64,000 nucleotides of DNA from Chondrilla cf. caribensis (GCA_964020155.1 OZ026557.1:4463966-4527965); one strand, 5' to 3'; counted from the stretch's first letter, positions 38,683-54,362 are shown. Numbers and translations: made by a program. The notes: generated from the letters alone by a model not told the origin.

Positions 38683-39461
38683 TCACATGATGACGTCATA
38701 CATCAAAGAGACCGGTATGTTAGTAAAAAATTTACTAACACACCTAGCACGGTTAGTAAACCATAAGCGCCAAGGCGTTTACGCAAAGGTTATGGGAATC
38801 AATCAACTAAATAAACTGTCAAGCGAAATGAATATCATTAGAATGAACGCCGGCGAAGTCAAGACAGTTACGAAAACTAGTAACAAGAACGCGAAGTTCG
38901 TTCAGAAATCGAACCGTTCCTTTGTTGAAAGTATCAGATTAGAGTTCTTCCGGCCCTGGACTTTTTTGAAAAAAGCTCGTATATAACACACTGTTATATA
39001 CGAACGCTTGTTGTGTGTCGTGTTCGTGGACGCTTCAAAAACCCTTCAAAATCCTCATCGTCCAAGGTGAAAACAAAAGCTACCTAGATTTAGCGAGATG
39101 ATCCTCAGATTTACCGGCTGAGATCCCGTCGTCATTCTTCCTCAGAAGATGCAGAATCGACCGCGCTTTTTTACGGGTTGACATGTGATAAACTAGTTAC
39201 AACAGGAGCGTAACGTCTTTAGATTTCGCTAGTAAATACTGCTTGTAGTCAGCTACTGCTGCGAACCCTATACCATTCTTCCTTGAAAGATTCAAATTCA
39301 AAATCGAGCGCGCTTTCTAGGGCGCTTATTCTTGTGATAAACTAGTTACCACATAGCTTCTTTATGGCGTAACGTATTTACTGACCTCGCCCCTCGGGCG
39401 CTACGCGCCCTCGGGTCTCGATCAGTAAATACGTTACGCCCTAGAAGCCATGTGGTAACTA
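38683..39461. mobile_element. 779-bp insertion inside the 359-bp array
   Basis: Flanked by GTACTTA at 38,676-38,682 and 39,462-39,468, a 7-bp target duplication in a unit that otherwise reads continuously. Weak terminal inverted similarity (TATCACATG against TTACCACATG). Near the right end is a long hairpin: GGCGTAACGTATTTACTGA and its complement around a GC-rich loop (about 39,364-39,440). More CpG-rich than its surroundings. No recognisable protein. Confidence 0.7.
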
Positions 39462-40719
39462 GTACTTACTTTTGTATGTATATAAGTGTAATATTCCTTG
39501 TGGCGATCACCTGAGCAATTGGACAATTCTTTGCTGGTCACCAAGGGCTAGCCAGTGTCCGTGCTAAACTCACCAACACAATTTGGGAAGAATTGAGATT
39601 GTTCTGAGTGAGCTACAAGCCTCGTGGTGACAAGTAAAAAAATGTCATTTTTTGTCTTGTCACCACGGCCTCTCCTGTGTGCACGTGATGCATCATAGGT
39701 CAAATCCGAATGCACAGACACACTCCTGGACCTAATACGGACCTTCTGATAACAAAAAAGATGCATTTTGATGTCGACCAAAAATTCTCCCCAGTGCCCA
39801 TATACCACATATAATAAAATGTATTAACTTTTGTATGTATATAAGTGTAATATTCGTTGTGGTGATCACCTGAGCAATTGGACAATTCTTTGCTGGTCAC
39901 CAAGGGCTAGCCAGTGTCCGTGCTAAACTCACCAACACAATTTGGGAAGAATTGAGATTGTCCTGAGTGAGCTATAAGCCTCGTGGTGACAAGTAAAAAA
40001 ATGTCATTTTTTTGTCTTGTCACCACGGCCTCTCCTGTGTGCACGTGATGCATCATAGGTCAAATCCGAATGCACAGACACACTCCTGGACCTAGTACGG
40101 ACCTTCTGATAACAAAAAGATGTATTTTGATGTCGACCAAAAATTCTCCCCAGTGCCCATATACCGCATATAATAAAATGTACATACTTTTGTATGTATA
40201 TAAGTGTAATATTCCTTGTGGCGATCACCTGAGCAATTGGACAATTCTTTGCTGGTCACCAAGGGCTAGCCAGTGTCCGTGCTAAACTCACCAACACAAT
40301 TTGGGAAGAATTGAGATTGTCCTGAGTGAGCTATAAGCCTCGTGGTGACAAGCAAAAAAATGTCATTTTTTTGGCTTGTCACCACGGCCTCTCCTGTGTG
40401 CACGTGATGCATCATAGGTCAAATCCGAATGCACAGACACACTCCTGGACCTAGTACGGACCTTCTGATAACAAAGAGATGTATTTTGATGTCGACCAAA
40501 AATTCTCCCCAGTGCCCATATACTGCATATAATAAAATGTATTAACTTTTGTATGTATATAAGTGTAATATGCCTTGTGGTGATCGTGTAGGTAATTTCA
40601 CATTCATTTGCTGGTCACCCAGGGCTGCCCAGTGTCCATGCGAAATGCACCGACACAATTTTGGAAACACTCATTGTCCTGAGTGCACTATTTAGCCTTG
40701 TGGTGAGAAGCAAATAATG
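39462..40719 (+). repeat. ~359-bp satellite array, right part, about 3.5 units
   Basis: Continues the array after the insertion; the last unit (from about 40,575) is diverged and pairs, inverted, with the first unit at 29,141-29,300. Confidence 0.92.
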
Positions 40720-41100
40720 TCAATTCGAAGAATTCCTACAAGGTAGATTTGAATGCATAGGAAGGAATCAGTACATTGGCTGGGAAGCTTAACCCCTCAT
40801 GCTGCTATGTCTAACCCTAGCAGCTCCACCCACTCAACTTAACCTCTCATGCTGCTATGTCTAACCCTAGCAGCTCCACCCACTCAACTTAACCCTCTCA
40901 TGTTGCTATGTCTAACCCTAGCAGCCACGCCCACTCAACTTAACCCTCTCTAGGGTTAGGGTTAGGGTTTCAGGGGGTCCTACCCCAAAACCCCCCACCT
41001 TCTATGTGTTGTGGGATACCTCTTACCATGACGCATGCATGCGACCTAAATGTCACCTAATTAATTAATGTCTTAATGGGGAAAATGGCCGATCTTTGTG
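40720..41100. repeat. Spacer, right copy (inverted), with a ~60-bp tandem triplication
   Basis: Inverted copy of 28,846-29,140. Here the segment around CATGCTGCTATGTCTAACCC is present three times in tandem (about 40,795-40,945), where the left copy has one, followed by TAGGGTTAGGGTTAGGG. No gene. Confidence 0.82.
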
Positions 41101-41437
41101 AAATGTATGGGAGAGTATAGGAGAGAAGACGCTAAGCACATTCTTGCATAGCTCATGGGGGAGGGTGCGTGTCGTGTCAACCTAATATTTTAGACTGATC
41201 TAGTCAGGGACATGAACTAACTTCTGAAACAATTCCCATCTCAATAGGTGGCTCGTAACCCCAACTACATCGGAAGGTGCTTAGAATATTTTCAATGTAT
41301 GGGAGAGTATAGGAGAGAAAATGCTAAGCACCTTTTTGCATAGCTCATGGGGGAGGGGGCGTGTCAACTTGATATTTTAAACAGACCTAGCTGGGGATGT
41401 GAGCTAACTTCTGAAACAATTCCCATCTCAATAGGTG
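41101..41437 (-). repeat. 187-bp satellite units, inverted, about 1.8 units
   Basis: Reverse-complement orientation relative to the neighbouring array; ends at a head-to-head junction. Confidence 0.88.
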
Positions 41438-43080
41438 GCTAATGTAGCTGGGGTTACGAGCCACCTATTGAGATGGGAATTGTTTCAGAAGTTAGTTCAT
41501 GTCCCTGACTAGATCAGTCTAAAATATTAAGTTGACACGCACCCTCCCTTATGAACTATGCAAAAAGGTGCTTAGCATTTTCTCTCCTATACTCTCCCAT
41601 ACATTGAAAAATTATTAAGCACCTTCTGATGTAGCTGGGGTTACGAGCCACCTATTGAGATGGGAATTGTTTCAGAAGTTAGTTCACGTCCCCACCTAGG
41701 TGTGTTTGAAATATCAAGTTGACACGCCCCCTCCCCCATGAGCCATGCAAAAAGGTGCTTAGCGTTTTCTCTCCTATACTCTCCCATACATTGAAAATAT
41801 TTTAAGCACCTTCCAATGTAGCTGGGGTTACGAGCCACCTATTGAGATGGGAATTGTTTCAGACGTTAGGTCACATCCCCAGCTAGGTCTGTCTAAAATA
41901 TCAAGTTGACACGCCCCCTCCCCCATGAGCTATGCAAAAAGGTGCTTAGCATTTTCTCTCCTATACTCTCCCATACATTGAAAATATTTTAAGCACCTTC
42001 CGATGTAGCTGGGGTTACGAGCCACCTATTGAGATGGGAATTGTTTCAGACGTTAGTTCACATCCCCAGCTAGGTCTGTCTAAAATATCAAGTTGACACA
42101 CCCCCTCCCTCATGAGCCATGCAAATAGGTGCTTAGCGTTTTCTCTCCTATACTCTCCCATACATTGAAAAATTATTAAGCACCTTCCGATGTAGCTGGA
42201 GTTACGAGCCACCTATTGAGATGGGAATTGTTTCAGAAGTTAGTTCACATCCCCAGCTAGGTCTGTCTAAAATATCAAGTTGACACGCCCCCTCCCCTAT
42301 GAGCTATGCAAAAAGGTGCTTAGTGTTTTCTCTCCTATACTCTCCCATACATTGAAAATAGTTTAAGCACCTTCCGATGTAGCTGGGGTTACGAGCCACC
42401 TATTGAGATGGGAATTGTTTCAGAAGTTAGTTCACGTCCCCAGCTAGGTCTGTCTAAAATATCAAGTTGACATGCCCCCTCCCCCATGATCTATGCAAAA
42501 AGGTGCTTAGCGTTTTCTCTCCTATACTCTCCCATATATTGAAAAATGAATATATTAAGCACCTTCCGATGTAGCTCGGGTTACAACCCACCTATTGAGA
42601 TGGGAATTGTTTCAGAAGTTAGTTCACATCCCCAGCTAGGTCTGTCTAAAATATCAAGTTGACACGCCCCCTCCCCTATGAGCTATGCAAAAAGGTGCTT
42701 AGCGTTTTCTCTCCTATACTCTCCCATACAATGAAAAAATATTAAGCACCTTCCAATGTAGCTGGGGTCACCGGTCACCTATTGAGATGGGAATTGTTTC
42801 AGAAGTTAGCTGACATTCCTAGCTAGGTCCGATGAAAATATCAAGTTGACATACCTCCTCTCCCATTTATGAAAGAAGGTGTTCAGCATTTTATTCTCCT
42901 ATTCTCTTCCATACATTGAAAAATGTTCTAAGCACCTCCAAAATTGTAGCTAAGGTTACAGGTAATATACAAAGATGGGAGTTATTCCAGTATTTAGTTC
43001 ATGCCATCTGCTAGGTCTGGTGAAAATATCAAGTTGACATGCCCCCTCTCCCATGAGTCATGTGAAAAGGTGATTAGCAA
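41438..43080 (+). repeat. 187-bp satellite array, about 8.7 units
   Basis: Forward units after the palindromic junction, becoming degraded from 42,720 on in the same way as 8,481-9,070. Confidence 0.93.
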
Positions 43081-43392
43081 TTTAATCAGAATGAAACTAA
43101 CCTAATGAAAATCAAACACCTTTAAAGGTAAATTCTGGAATATTTGACCAAGCCTCCTACAGCAGACAGCTCTGGGCTACTGAGAGTTAAATGTGTACAA
43201 TACTATACCATATGTAATGAGGATAAAAGTAATTAAATAAAAAATATACCAACAATAATATTATTGTAAATTATCTCATTTGCATGTACTATAACAGTTA
43301 CTGTATTAGTCCGTGTATTGTACAAGACATGCATGTTTCCTGTGGCCAACCTAAGCCATGTCATACACACAGGTTAGGTTGGGTTCACTCTT
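43081..43392. other. 3' flank of C2; no gene seen
   Basis: Copy of 9,071-9,374. Confidence 0.55.
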
Positions 43393-46300
43393 TCAATCTC
43401 TCTCTCCTTGTATCTGTGTTTGTTCAGCCAATCTATGGTACTTGTTCTGTGAAAAAAGTCCAATTATAAATGAATGAATGGAAACTTAGACATAACCACA
43501 ACAACACATGCAACTCATGCAAACAAGAATATGTCATCCAATATACTGTAAACAAACAAACAAGTCCATACAGTTGAGGCTGATGTTCTCCTCCCACAGA
43601 GGTAGCAGGCAGTGATGGTGAAGGCAACAAGCAAGACCACTATCAGAAGGAAGCTCCCTCCAGAAATCCTTGACAAGAGATTGGAGCAAACATGTCAATG
43701 TTCACTAGTCCAAGTGACATTACAACACTCATGTACACACAGTACAGGTGTTATGAAGTCATCCTCAAATGATGTGTGTATGTCATTCACCCTATCAAGA
43801 CTGAACTCTCCAGAGAGAGAGGGGCTTGATTTGACTGGGTAGCATCGAGCGCCCCACACAGAATATCTGTAGGCCAGTTGAACTGATAGAAACACTCCTC
43901 TCGGAGTGGATTCTGCTGATTTACGTACATTGGAGTACCCTACAGAGTGTAGACATAGAAGAGTGCATCCGATTAATTACATATAAATCACATGGCGGGA
44001 GGGAATATTGTACACAGCCTTAGCACATCCCTCACCTGTCCAACACCTCTACTGCAGAAGAAGTATATCCTTGTTCTCTTGGCAAAGCCATCACATTTGA
44101 AGTCATCACGATCTCCATACGTGTAGCTGAGTAGAATCCAGCCTTCATCTGTATGTACAATACACATGAATACACTATCACAATTAAGAGGTGGATTAAT
44201 GAGGGAACATGCACAAGATACATGTAGTGAAGTACAATAAATTCTTGTTAATCTGCCAAACCTTCAAATCTGCCACAAATTCCCAGTAACAATATAATAA
44301 TTTTAACATACAGTGCCACATACTAATGCTATGACAACTAATGAACACTAGGTGTAAGTATACCTTTAGTGTCTGTCACTTGAACATCAACATTCCCTCC
44401 GAGACAATGGAGAGAGACATCTCCATTAGGTGCTATTTCCTTCTGAACAATGTAACAATCAGGTGAAGCTATGGACAGAGGAGAAATGCACACTCCAACA
44501 TAATAGTCATATGTATACTTGTCCTTTGTCCAAGTGTAGTTCAGGATGGCTCTGCATGTATACACAAGAAGAAAGTGAACGTAAAAATTAATATGCGAAC
44601 ACTCACCACTACATCAAACTCACGCTTGTGCTGACAGCTCCAACAGTCCTGAACTAGTGAGTACAGACTTGTCTCCACTCCATCCTGTACAGGCATCATT
44701 CTGGATGGGGTAGGGACCACTAGTATTGCCTGAGGGGACTGTAGTGTTGACTATTTGAACACCCGGGCCATTTGTGTAAAGAATGAATCTCTAATAAAAC
44801 AAACATTCACGCACATATTATGGTGAAAACAAATGAGTATACATCAACCAACACCAGTTTATTACACCACATATACAAGCTCACAAAGGTTCCAGGTGGA
44901 TTCTCAGAATCAAACACAAAAAATGGCTTTTCCGCTGTTGCATTGTAGATAAAATCCACAATCGAGTTCTGATTATTATTCCCCAGAGTGTAGGTGACAC
45001 GTGTGGAGAAGGTGGAGGTGGACTTGGGGTCATATTTGGTGATGGCATACTCGGCTGTGTCCAAGCTTCCAATGCCTGTTCCAAAATCAGAATGTAAACA
45101 AATCTAAGGACATAAAAAATGGAAAGGTTTAATTAATAATGGTAGTAGTAAATTCTTGAGCGATCACGTAGCAGATTGAAATGATTGAAATGTAATATGT
45201 TTTGACCTCGAGGGTCTTCATCAGTTACAATACTAAAGAGGAATAATAAGAGTGATTGGGCCTATTATATACAGCAATCTGGAGACGTCATAAGGGCGGG
45301 AGTGACTTGATGAGATGACATTGATGAGTGGTGGTAGTAAGAGATGGTAAGGGATAGTAATGAGTGATGGTAATAACATGGATTGTTCAGGGTGGGTTCA
45401 GGACTGAATTCCACAATGTGGGTAACTGCAAGCCACCATCCAAGTTCATAGTCTCCTAACTCTGTTATATTAGGATGGCCTCAGTAGTTCTCCTTTTACA
45501 GTAGTTGGTCATAAAACAGAGCGAGCTATATATATAGGAGACTATGAACTTGGATGGTGGCTTGCAGTTACCCACATTGTGGAATCCATGCAGTCCTGAA
45601 AAGGCTACAAGATTATATTCATCACATGCAATACTATAGCCAAGAGTCCATGAATGTTGACTTGGAGACTTGGCTCCCAATTGATGGGAGGTGTCCTAAT
45701 CATATGCATAGGACTGGTCCAAATACATTGAACTCCATGTTAATTTTGTATCGAGTACAACAAACATCTAAACTGGTACAGACAAGTACCATGGCATGTG
45801 GGGTGAAGATGCATTAGATGCAACTCCTGACCACTTACTCGATGAGTAAACCTACAAGCCCTTGTATGCATGAAAAGTTGGATCTAGCAGCTAGACAAGG
45901 TTTGAATGTTGTTCACAGCTAAGTATGATTGTATGCAAGTTGGTGGACATGTTTGATGCATGAAGGGCAGTTTGTTGGCTATATGAACACATCTGCATGA
46001 AGTGATGAGTGTTGAACGAAGACTGTTCGTTTGACGTTCATCAGACGTTCATAATATTATATTCCAACAAACTGTAATACACACAAGTGTACACACACAA
46101 TATCTTAGAATTAGAGAGCTATGTACACACTTGACTATTGTACCATGCTATTCATTTGCCTGTACCACAGTTAACATAGCATGCGTCGTGTGTTGGCAGT
46201 GTCGGATGCTAACTCACGGCACAGCCTCCAGACAGACAAGCTCCATGGCACCCCACACCATCGCACGGGTTGTAGTGGTAGTCATAGTGCACATTCGGGG

Positions 46301-46580
46301 GGCTACATACAGGGGGAGGGAGGTAGGGGGACAATATCTTGATAAGGAAGCGAGTTCTTTCACTCGACTGTCATGCGTTATCACTAGCCCACCTGAATTG
46401 CAAATAATAAAGGGGACCGTCTAAGAACAAAGGAGAGATATCTACAACTCCAGATGCCCCGTCACTGAGGGTACATCTACACGGATTTAAGGCGTCTGTG
46501 GTACATTTGACGCCATCGGACAAGGGAAAGGACACAAGGATCAAAAGGACGACCAGCTGCAAGCTTACAATGAACCTCAT
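43393..46580 (-). CDS. Two-MRH CD-MPR-like receptor, gene C2
   Basis: Nine exons, minus strand: 46393-46580, 46218-46302, 44885-45103, 44624-44790, 44364-44551, 44036-44148, 43791-43939, 43572-43668, 43393-43446; 419 aa. Same plan as C1. MRH-2 keeps Gln (CYIVQKE), has KR in the Arg region (KCDGFAKRTRIYFFC; Lys at the exact CD-MPR Arg position, Arg next to it) and Tyr (CFYQFNWPTDILC). Exon 3 is 219 nt, 6 nt shorter than in C1 and C3: ICREPH becomes ICLH, an in-frame loss that removes the residue after the conserved Cys of MRH-1. Tail NKYHRLAEQTQIQGERD with YHRL. Intron 2 contains a 51-bp-armed hairpin. Start chosen at MRFIVSLQ, where exon 1 reaches the same 188 nt as in C1. Confidence 0.77.
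45408..45585. repeat. Long hairpin in intron 2 of C2
   Basis: Arms 45,408-45,458 and 45,535-45,585 are reverse complements over about 51 bp (ATTCCACAATGTGGGTAACT at the left end), with a 76-bp loop. A copy is in C3. C1 has the start of the left arm but not the rest. Confidence 0.85.
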
Positions 46581-46720
46581 CTCTTCATTATTGTCTCCAA
46601 TCGCTCTAAACGTGTACCAGTGTACACAGCCTATGGTTGTATGTGACCGTGCTGTTAATTTGGATGACGCAATGTACGCACACAACACGTGACTATTGCA
46701 TAATAATACCTTGAACTGCA
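46581..46720. promoter_or_regulatory. Upstream region of C2 with an E-box
   Basis: CACGTG at 46686-46691, same context as upstream of C1. Role inferred. Confidence 0.33.
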
Positions 46721-47061
46721 TGTGTACAGCGAGGTACACACCTTGTGAAAAGTATTGTATTGTTCGGGGAATAAGAGAAAAGAAGGGGGCTTTGAATTGG
46801 GACTGATGCCTGGTCTTCAAAATAATATAATGAATCAAATACTGGACAAATACGGTTGTTCATTGGTCTACTAGTAGATATATAGCTATATGCTGCAACA
46901 CACTGTATTGTTCTTATTGAATAATTTTTCAAAGATTATAATACTTTTGTGTAAATTGTGCTTGCATAATTTTCAGTAAGGCTTGTTTAAAGAGTCCTTT
47001 TAAACACTAAAAACATACTGCATGTAATGCTCATCGTAGTTCCTGTGAAGGTTATTGGTTC

Positions 47062-49800
<2,739 letters not shown>

Positions 49801-49836
49801 CCAGGCTGGACAGTGAGGACTGGTTATTGCATCATC
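49801..49836. promoter_or_regulatory. Truncated D2 promoter
   Basis: Only the proximal 36 bp match the D3 upstream region, including TTGCATCA at 49827-49834. The CACGTG box seen in D1/E1 and D3/E2 is missing because the sequence switches to C-type 3' flank. Confidence 0.4.
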
Positions 49837-50029
49837 TCACCATATGTGGTGAGGATAAAAGTAATTAAATAAAAAATATACTAACAATAATATTATAGTA
49901 AACTATCTCATTCGTACATTAATTATAATAACAGTTACTGTATATGTCCATGTATTGTACAAGACATGCATGTTTCCTGTGGCCAACCTAAGCCATGTCA
50001 TACACACAGGTTAGGTTGGGTTCACTCTT

Positions 50030-53000
50030 TCAATCTCTCTCCTCTTGTATCTGTGTTCGTTCAGCCAATCTATGGTACTTGTTCTGTGAAAAAGTTCAAA
50101 TAAATGAATTTAATGGAAACTTAGACATAACCACAACAACACATGCAACTCTTGCAAACAAGAATACGTCATCAAATATACTGTGAACAAACAAACAAGT
50201 CCATACAGTTGAGGGTGATGTTCTCCTCCCACAGAGGTAGCAGGCAGTGATGGTGAAGACAACAAGCAAGACAACTATCAGAAGGAAGCTCCCTCCAGAA
50301 ATCCTTGACAAGAGATTGGAGCAAACATGTCAACGTCACTAGTCCAAGTGACATTACAACACTCATGTACACACAGTACAGGTGTTATTAAGTCATCCTA
50401 CAAATGATGTGTGCATGTCATTCACCCTATCAAGACTGAACTCTCCAGAGAGAGAGGGGCTTGATTTGACTGGGTAGCATCGAGCGCCCCACACAGAATA
50501 TCTGTAGGCCAGTTGAACTGATAGAAACACTCCTCTCTGAGTGGATTCTGCTGATTTACGTACATTGGAGTACCCTACAGAGTGTAGACATAGAAGAGTG
50601 CATCCGATTAATTACATATAAATCACATGGCAGGAGGGAAGTACAATATAGCACACAGCCTTAGCACATCCCTCACCCGTCCAGCACCTCTACTGCAGAA
50701 GAAGTATATCCTTGTTCTCTTGGCAAAGCCATCACATTTGAAGTCATCACGATCTCCATACGTGTAGCTGAGTAGAATCCAGCCTTCATCTACATGTACA
50801 ATACACATGAATACACTATCACAATTAAGAGGTGGATTAATGAGGGAACATGCACAAGATACATGTAGTGAAGTACAATAAATTTTTGTTAATCTGCCAA
50901 ATTAACCTTCAAATCTGCCACAAATTCCCAGTAACAATATAATTTTAACATACAGTGCCACATACTAATGCATATCCATGCCAGGTCATCCGGCAAACGT
51001 ATTAATCCACTATATTTATGTTTTAAAAGTATTGTGGTAGATTAACAATAATTTATACTGTACACAAAATATATACCATTGTAAGAGGTTGATTGGATGC
51101 TGTGATGTGAATGCAAAGGAAATGAACATTAGGTGTAAGTATACCTTTAGTGTCTGTCACTTGAACATCAACATTCCCTCCGAGACAATGGAGAGAGACA
51201 TCTCCATTAGGTGCTATTTCCTTCTGAACAATGTAACAATCAGGTGAAGCTATGGACAGAGGAGAAATGCACACTCCAACATAATAGTCATATGTATACT
51301 TGTCCTTTGTCCAAGTGTAGTTCAGGATGGCTCTGTATACACAAGAAGAAAGTGAACATAAAAATTAAATAAATATGCGAACACTCACCACTACATCAAA
51401 CTCACGCTTGTGCTGACAGCTTCAACAGTCCTGAACTAGCGAGTACAGACTTGTCTCCACTCCATCCTGTACAGGCATCATTCTGGATGGGATAGGGACC
51501 ACTGGTGCTACCTGAGGGGACTGTAGTGTTGACTATTTGAACACCCGGGCCATTTGTGTAAAGAATGAATCTCTAATAAAACAAACATTCACACACATAA
51601 TATTATTATGGTGAAAACAAATGAGTATACATCAACCAACACCAGTTTATTACACCACATATACAAGCTCACAAAGGTTCCAGGTGGATTCTCAGAATCA
51701 AACACAAAAAATGGCTTTTCCGCTGTTGCATTGTAGATAAAATCCACAATCGAGTTCTGATTATTATTCCCCAGAGTGTAGGTGACACGTGTGGAGAAGG
51801 TGGAGGTGGACTTGGGGTCATATTTGGTGATGGCATACTCGGCTGTGTCCAAGCTTCCAATGCCTGTTCCAAAATCAGAATGTGGTTCTCGACAAATCTA
51901 AGGACATAAAAATGGAAAGGTTTAATTAATAATGGTAGTAGTAAATTCTTGAGCGATCACGTAGCAGATTGAAATGATTGAAATGTAATATGTTTTGACC
52001 TCGAGGGTCTTCATCAGTTACAATACTAAAGAGGAATAATAAGAGTGATTGGGCCTATTATATACAGCAATCTGGAGACGTCATAAGGGCAGGAGTGGCT
52101 TGATGAGATGACATTGATGAGTGGTGGTAGTAAGAGATGGTAAGGGATAGTAATGAGTGATGGTAATAACATGGATTGTTCAGGGAGGGTTCAGGACTGG
52201 ATTCCACAATGTGGGTAACTGCAAGCCACCATCCAAGTTCATAGTCTCCTAACTCTGTTTTATTAAGATGGCCTCAGTTGTTCTCCTTTTCCAGTAGTTG
52301 GTCATAAAACAGAGCGAGCTAGGAGACTATGAACTTGGATGGTGGCTTGCAGTTACCCACATTGTGGAATCCAGTCCTGAATAGGCTATAATTATATTCA
52401 TCACAATACTATAGCCAAGAATCCATGCATGTTGACTTGGAGATCTAGACTTGGTTCCCAATTGATGGGAGGTGTCCTAATCAAATGCATAGGTCCAAAT
52501 ACATTGGACTCCATGTTAATTTTGTATCATTCAAGTACAACAAACATCTAAACTGGTACAGACAATTACCATGGCATGTGGGGTGAAGATGCATTAGATG
52601 CAACTCCTGACCACTTACTCAATGAGTAAACCTACAAATCCTTGCATGCATGAAAAGTTGGGTCTAGCAGCTAGACAAGGTTTGAATGTTGTTAACAGCT
52701 AAGTATGATTGTATGCAAGTTGGTGGACATGTTTGATGCATGAAGGGCAGTTTGTTGGCTATATGAACACATCTGCATGAAGTGATGAGTGTTGAATGAA
52801 GACTGTTCGTTTGACATTCATCAGACGTTCATAATATTATAGTCCAACTTACTGTAATACACACAAGTGTACACACACAATATCTTAGAATTAGAGAGCT
52901 ATGTACACACTTGACTATTGTCCATGCTATTCATTTGCCTGTACCACAGTTAACATAGCATGCGTCGCACATTGGCAGTGTCGGATGCTAACTCACGGCA

Positions 53001-53359
53001 CAGCCTCCAGACAGACAAGCTCCATGGCACCCCACACCATCGCAAGGATTGTAGTGGTAGTCATAGTACACATTCGGGGGGCTACATAGAGGGGGGAGGG
53101 AGGTGGGGGACAATATCTTGATAAGGAAGCGAGTTCTTTCACTCGACTGTCATGCGTTATCACTGGCCCACCTGAATTGCAGATAATAAAGGGGACCGTC
53201 TGAGAACAAAGGAGAAATATCCACAACTCCAGATGTCCCGTCACTGAGGGTACATCTACACGGATTTAAGGCGTCTGTGGTACACTTGACGCCATCGGAC
53301 AAGCGAAAGGACACAAGGATCAGAAGGACAACCAGCTGCAAGCTTATAATGAACCTCAT
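50030..53359 (-). CDS. Two-MRH CD-MPR-like receptor, gene C3
   Basis: Nine exons, minus strand: 53172-53359, 52997-53081, 51673-51897, 51406-51572, 51145-51332, 50677-50789, 50426-50574, 50207-50303, 50030-50083; 421 aa. Very close to C2 but with the full-length exon 3 (ICREPHSD). MRH-2 keeps Gln (CYIVQKE), KR in the Arg loop (FAKRTRIYFFC) and Tyr (CFYQFNWPTDILC). Transmembrane FLLIVVLLVVFTITA then CYLC. Tail NKYHRLAERTQIQEERD, with YHRL and two charge changes relative to C1 and C2. Start taken at MRFIISLQ; a Met two codons upstream is in frame. Lies in the second half of the 6.7-kb tandem duplication. Confidence 0.78.
52200..52371. repeat. Long hairpin in intron 2 of C3
   Basis: Same inverted-repeat pair as in C2, about 51-bp arms, with a slightly shorter loop. 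Confidence 0.83.
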
Positions 53360-53480
53360 GATCATCTCTTCATAATTGTCTCCAATCGCTCTAAACGTGT
53401 ACCAGTGTACATAGCCTATGGTTGTATGTAACCGTGCTGTTCATTTGGATGACGCAATGCATGCACATAACACGTGACTA
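53360..53480. promoter_or_regulatory. Upstream region of C3 with an E-box
   Basis: CACGTG at 53471-53476. Role inferred. Confidence 0.33.
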
Positions 53481-53855
53481 TTGCATAATATACCTTGAAA
53501 TGCATGTGTACAGCGAGGTACACACCTTGTGAAAAGTATTGTATTGTTCGGGGAATAAGAGAAAAGAAGGGGGCTTTGAATTGGGACTGATGCCTGGTCT
53601 TCAAAATAATATAATGAATCAAATACTGGACAAATACGGTTGTTCATTGGTCTACTAGTAGATATATAGCTATATGCTGCAACACACTGTATTGTTCTTA
53701 TTGAATAATTTTTCAAAGATTATAATACTTTTGTGTAAATTGTGCTTGCATAATTTTCAGTAAGGCTTGTTTAAAGAGTCCTTTTAAACACTAAAAACAT
53801 ACTGCATGTAATGCTCATCGTAGTTCCTGTGAAGGTTATTGGTTCTCTCAATCTC

Positions 53856-54362
53856 TCAATCTCCCAGTATCTGAACTGGTTCATCCATTCTACGGTAACG
53901 GCTCTGGGAAAAGAGGTTTGAGTAAAGACAGGCAATGGTAATCAACTTCTGTACTGTCAGCATAACACAAAAATACTGTAACAGTGAAAGAATTTAAAAT
54001 CTAAAGCAACAAAAAATAATCATACAAACATACACAGTCTGAGAGACAAGCAACAATTGTCAGGTTGATCTCACCACAACAGCTGATGATGGTGACTTTC
54101 TTGTACACAGGTAGCAGGTACCAATGGTTAAGGTAACAAGTAGAATGGCTAACATGAGAAGGGTGGCTCCTCCAATCCTGGACAACAAAGTGGACATAAT
54201 TCAATCAGAATCAATACAAGAATGATTGCAAACATGTGTGAGGAGAATTGGAGCATTATTTCATAGGAAACTTTGGAAAAATATCATGATCATACTAAAC
54301 CTGAAGTAAGTAACTGTTACACATATTCAGCAGTGTGAATGGAAATAGTCACATATTCACAC

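Noticed and set aside
38687..38986. A 99-residue ORF in the 779-bp insertion
   Set aside because: No recognisable domain, no repeat of the frame elsewhere, and the element looks non-autonomous.
40951..40970. A chromosome end suggested by TTAGGG repeats
   Set aside because: Only about three imperfect units, with genes and satellite continuing on both sides.
45554..45817. An 87-residue plus-strand ORF in intron 2 of C2
   Set aside because: It overlaps the hairpin arm, and the frame is broken by small indels in the C3 copy (52,340-52,600).
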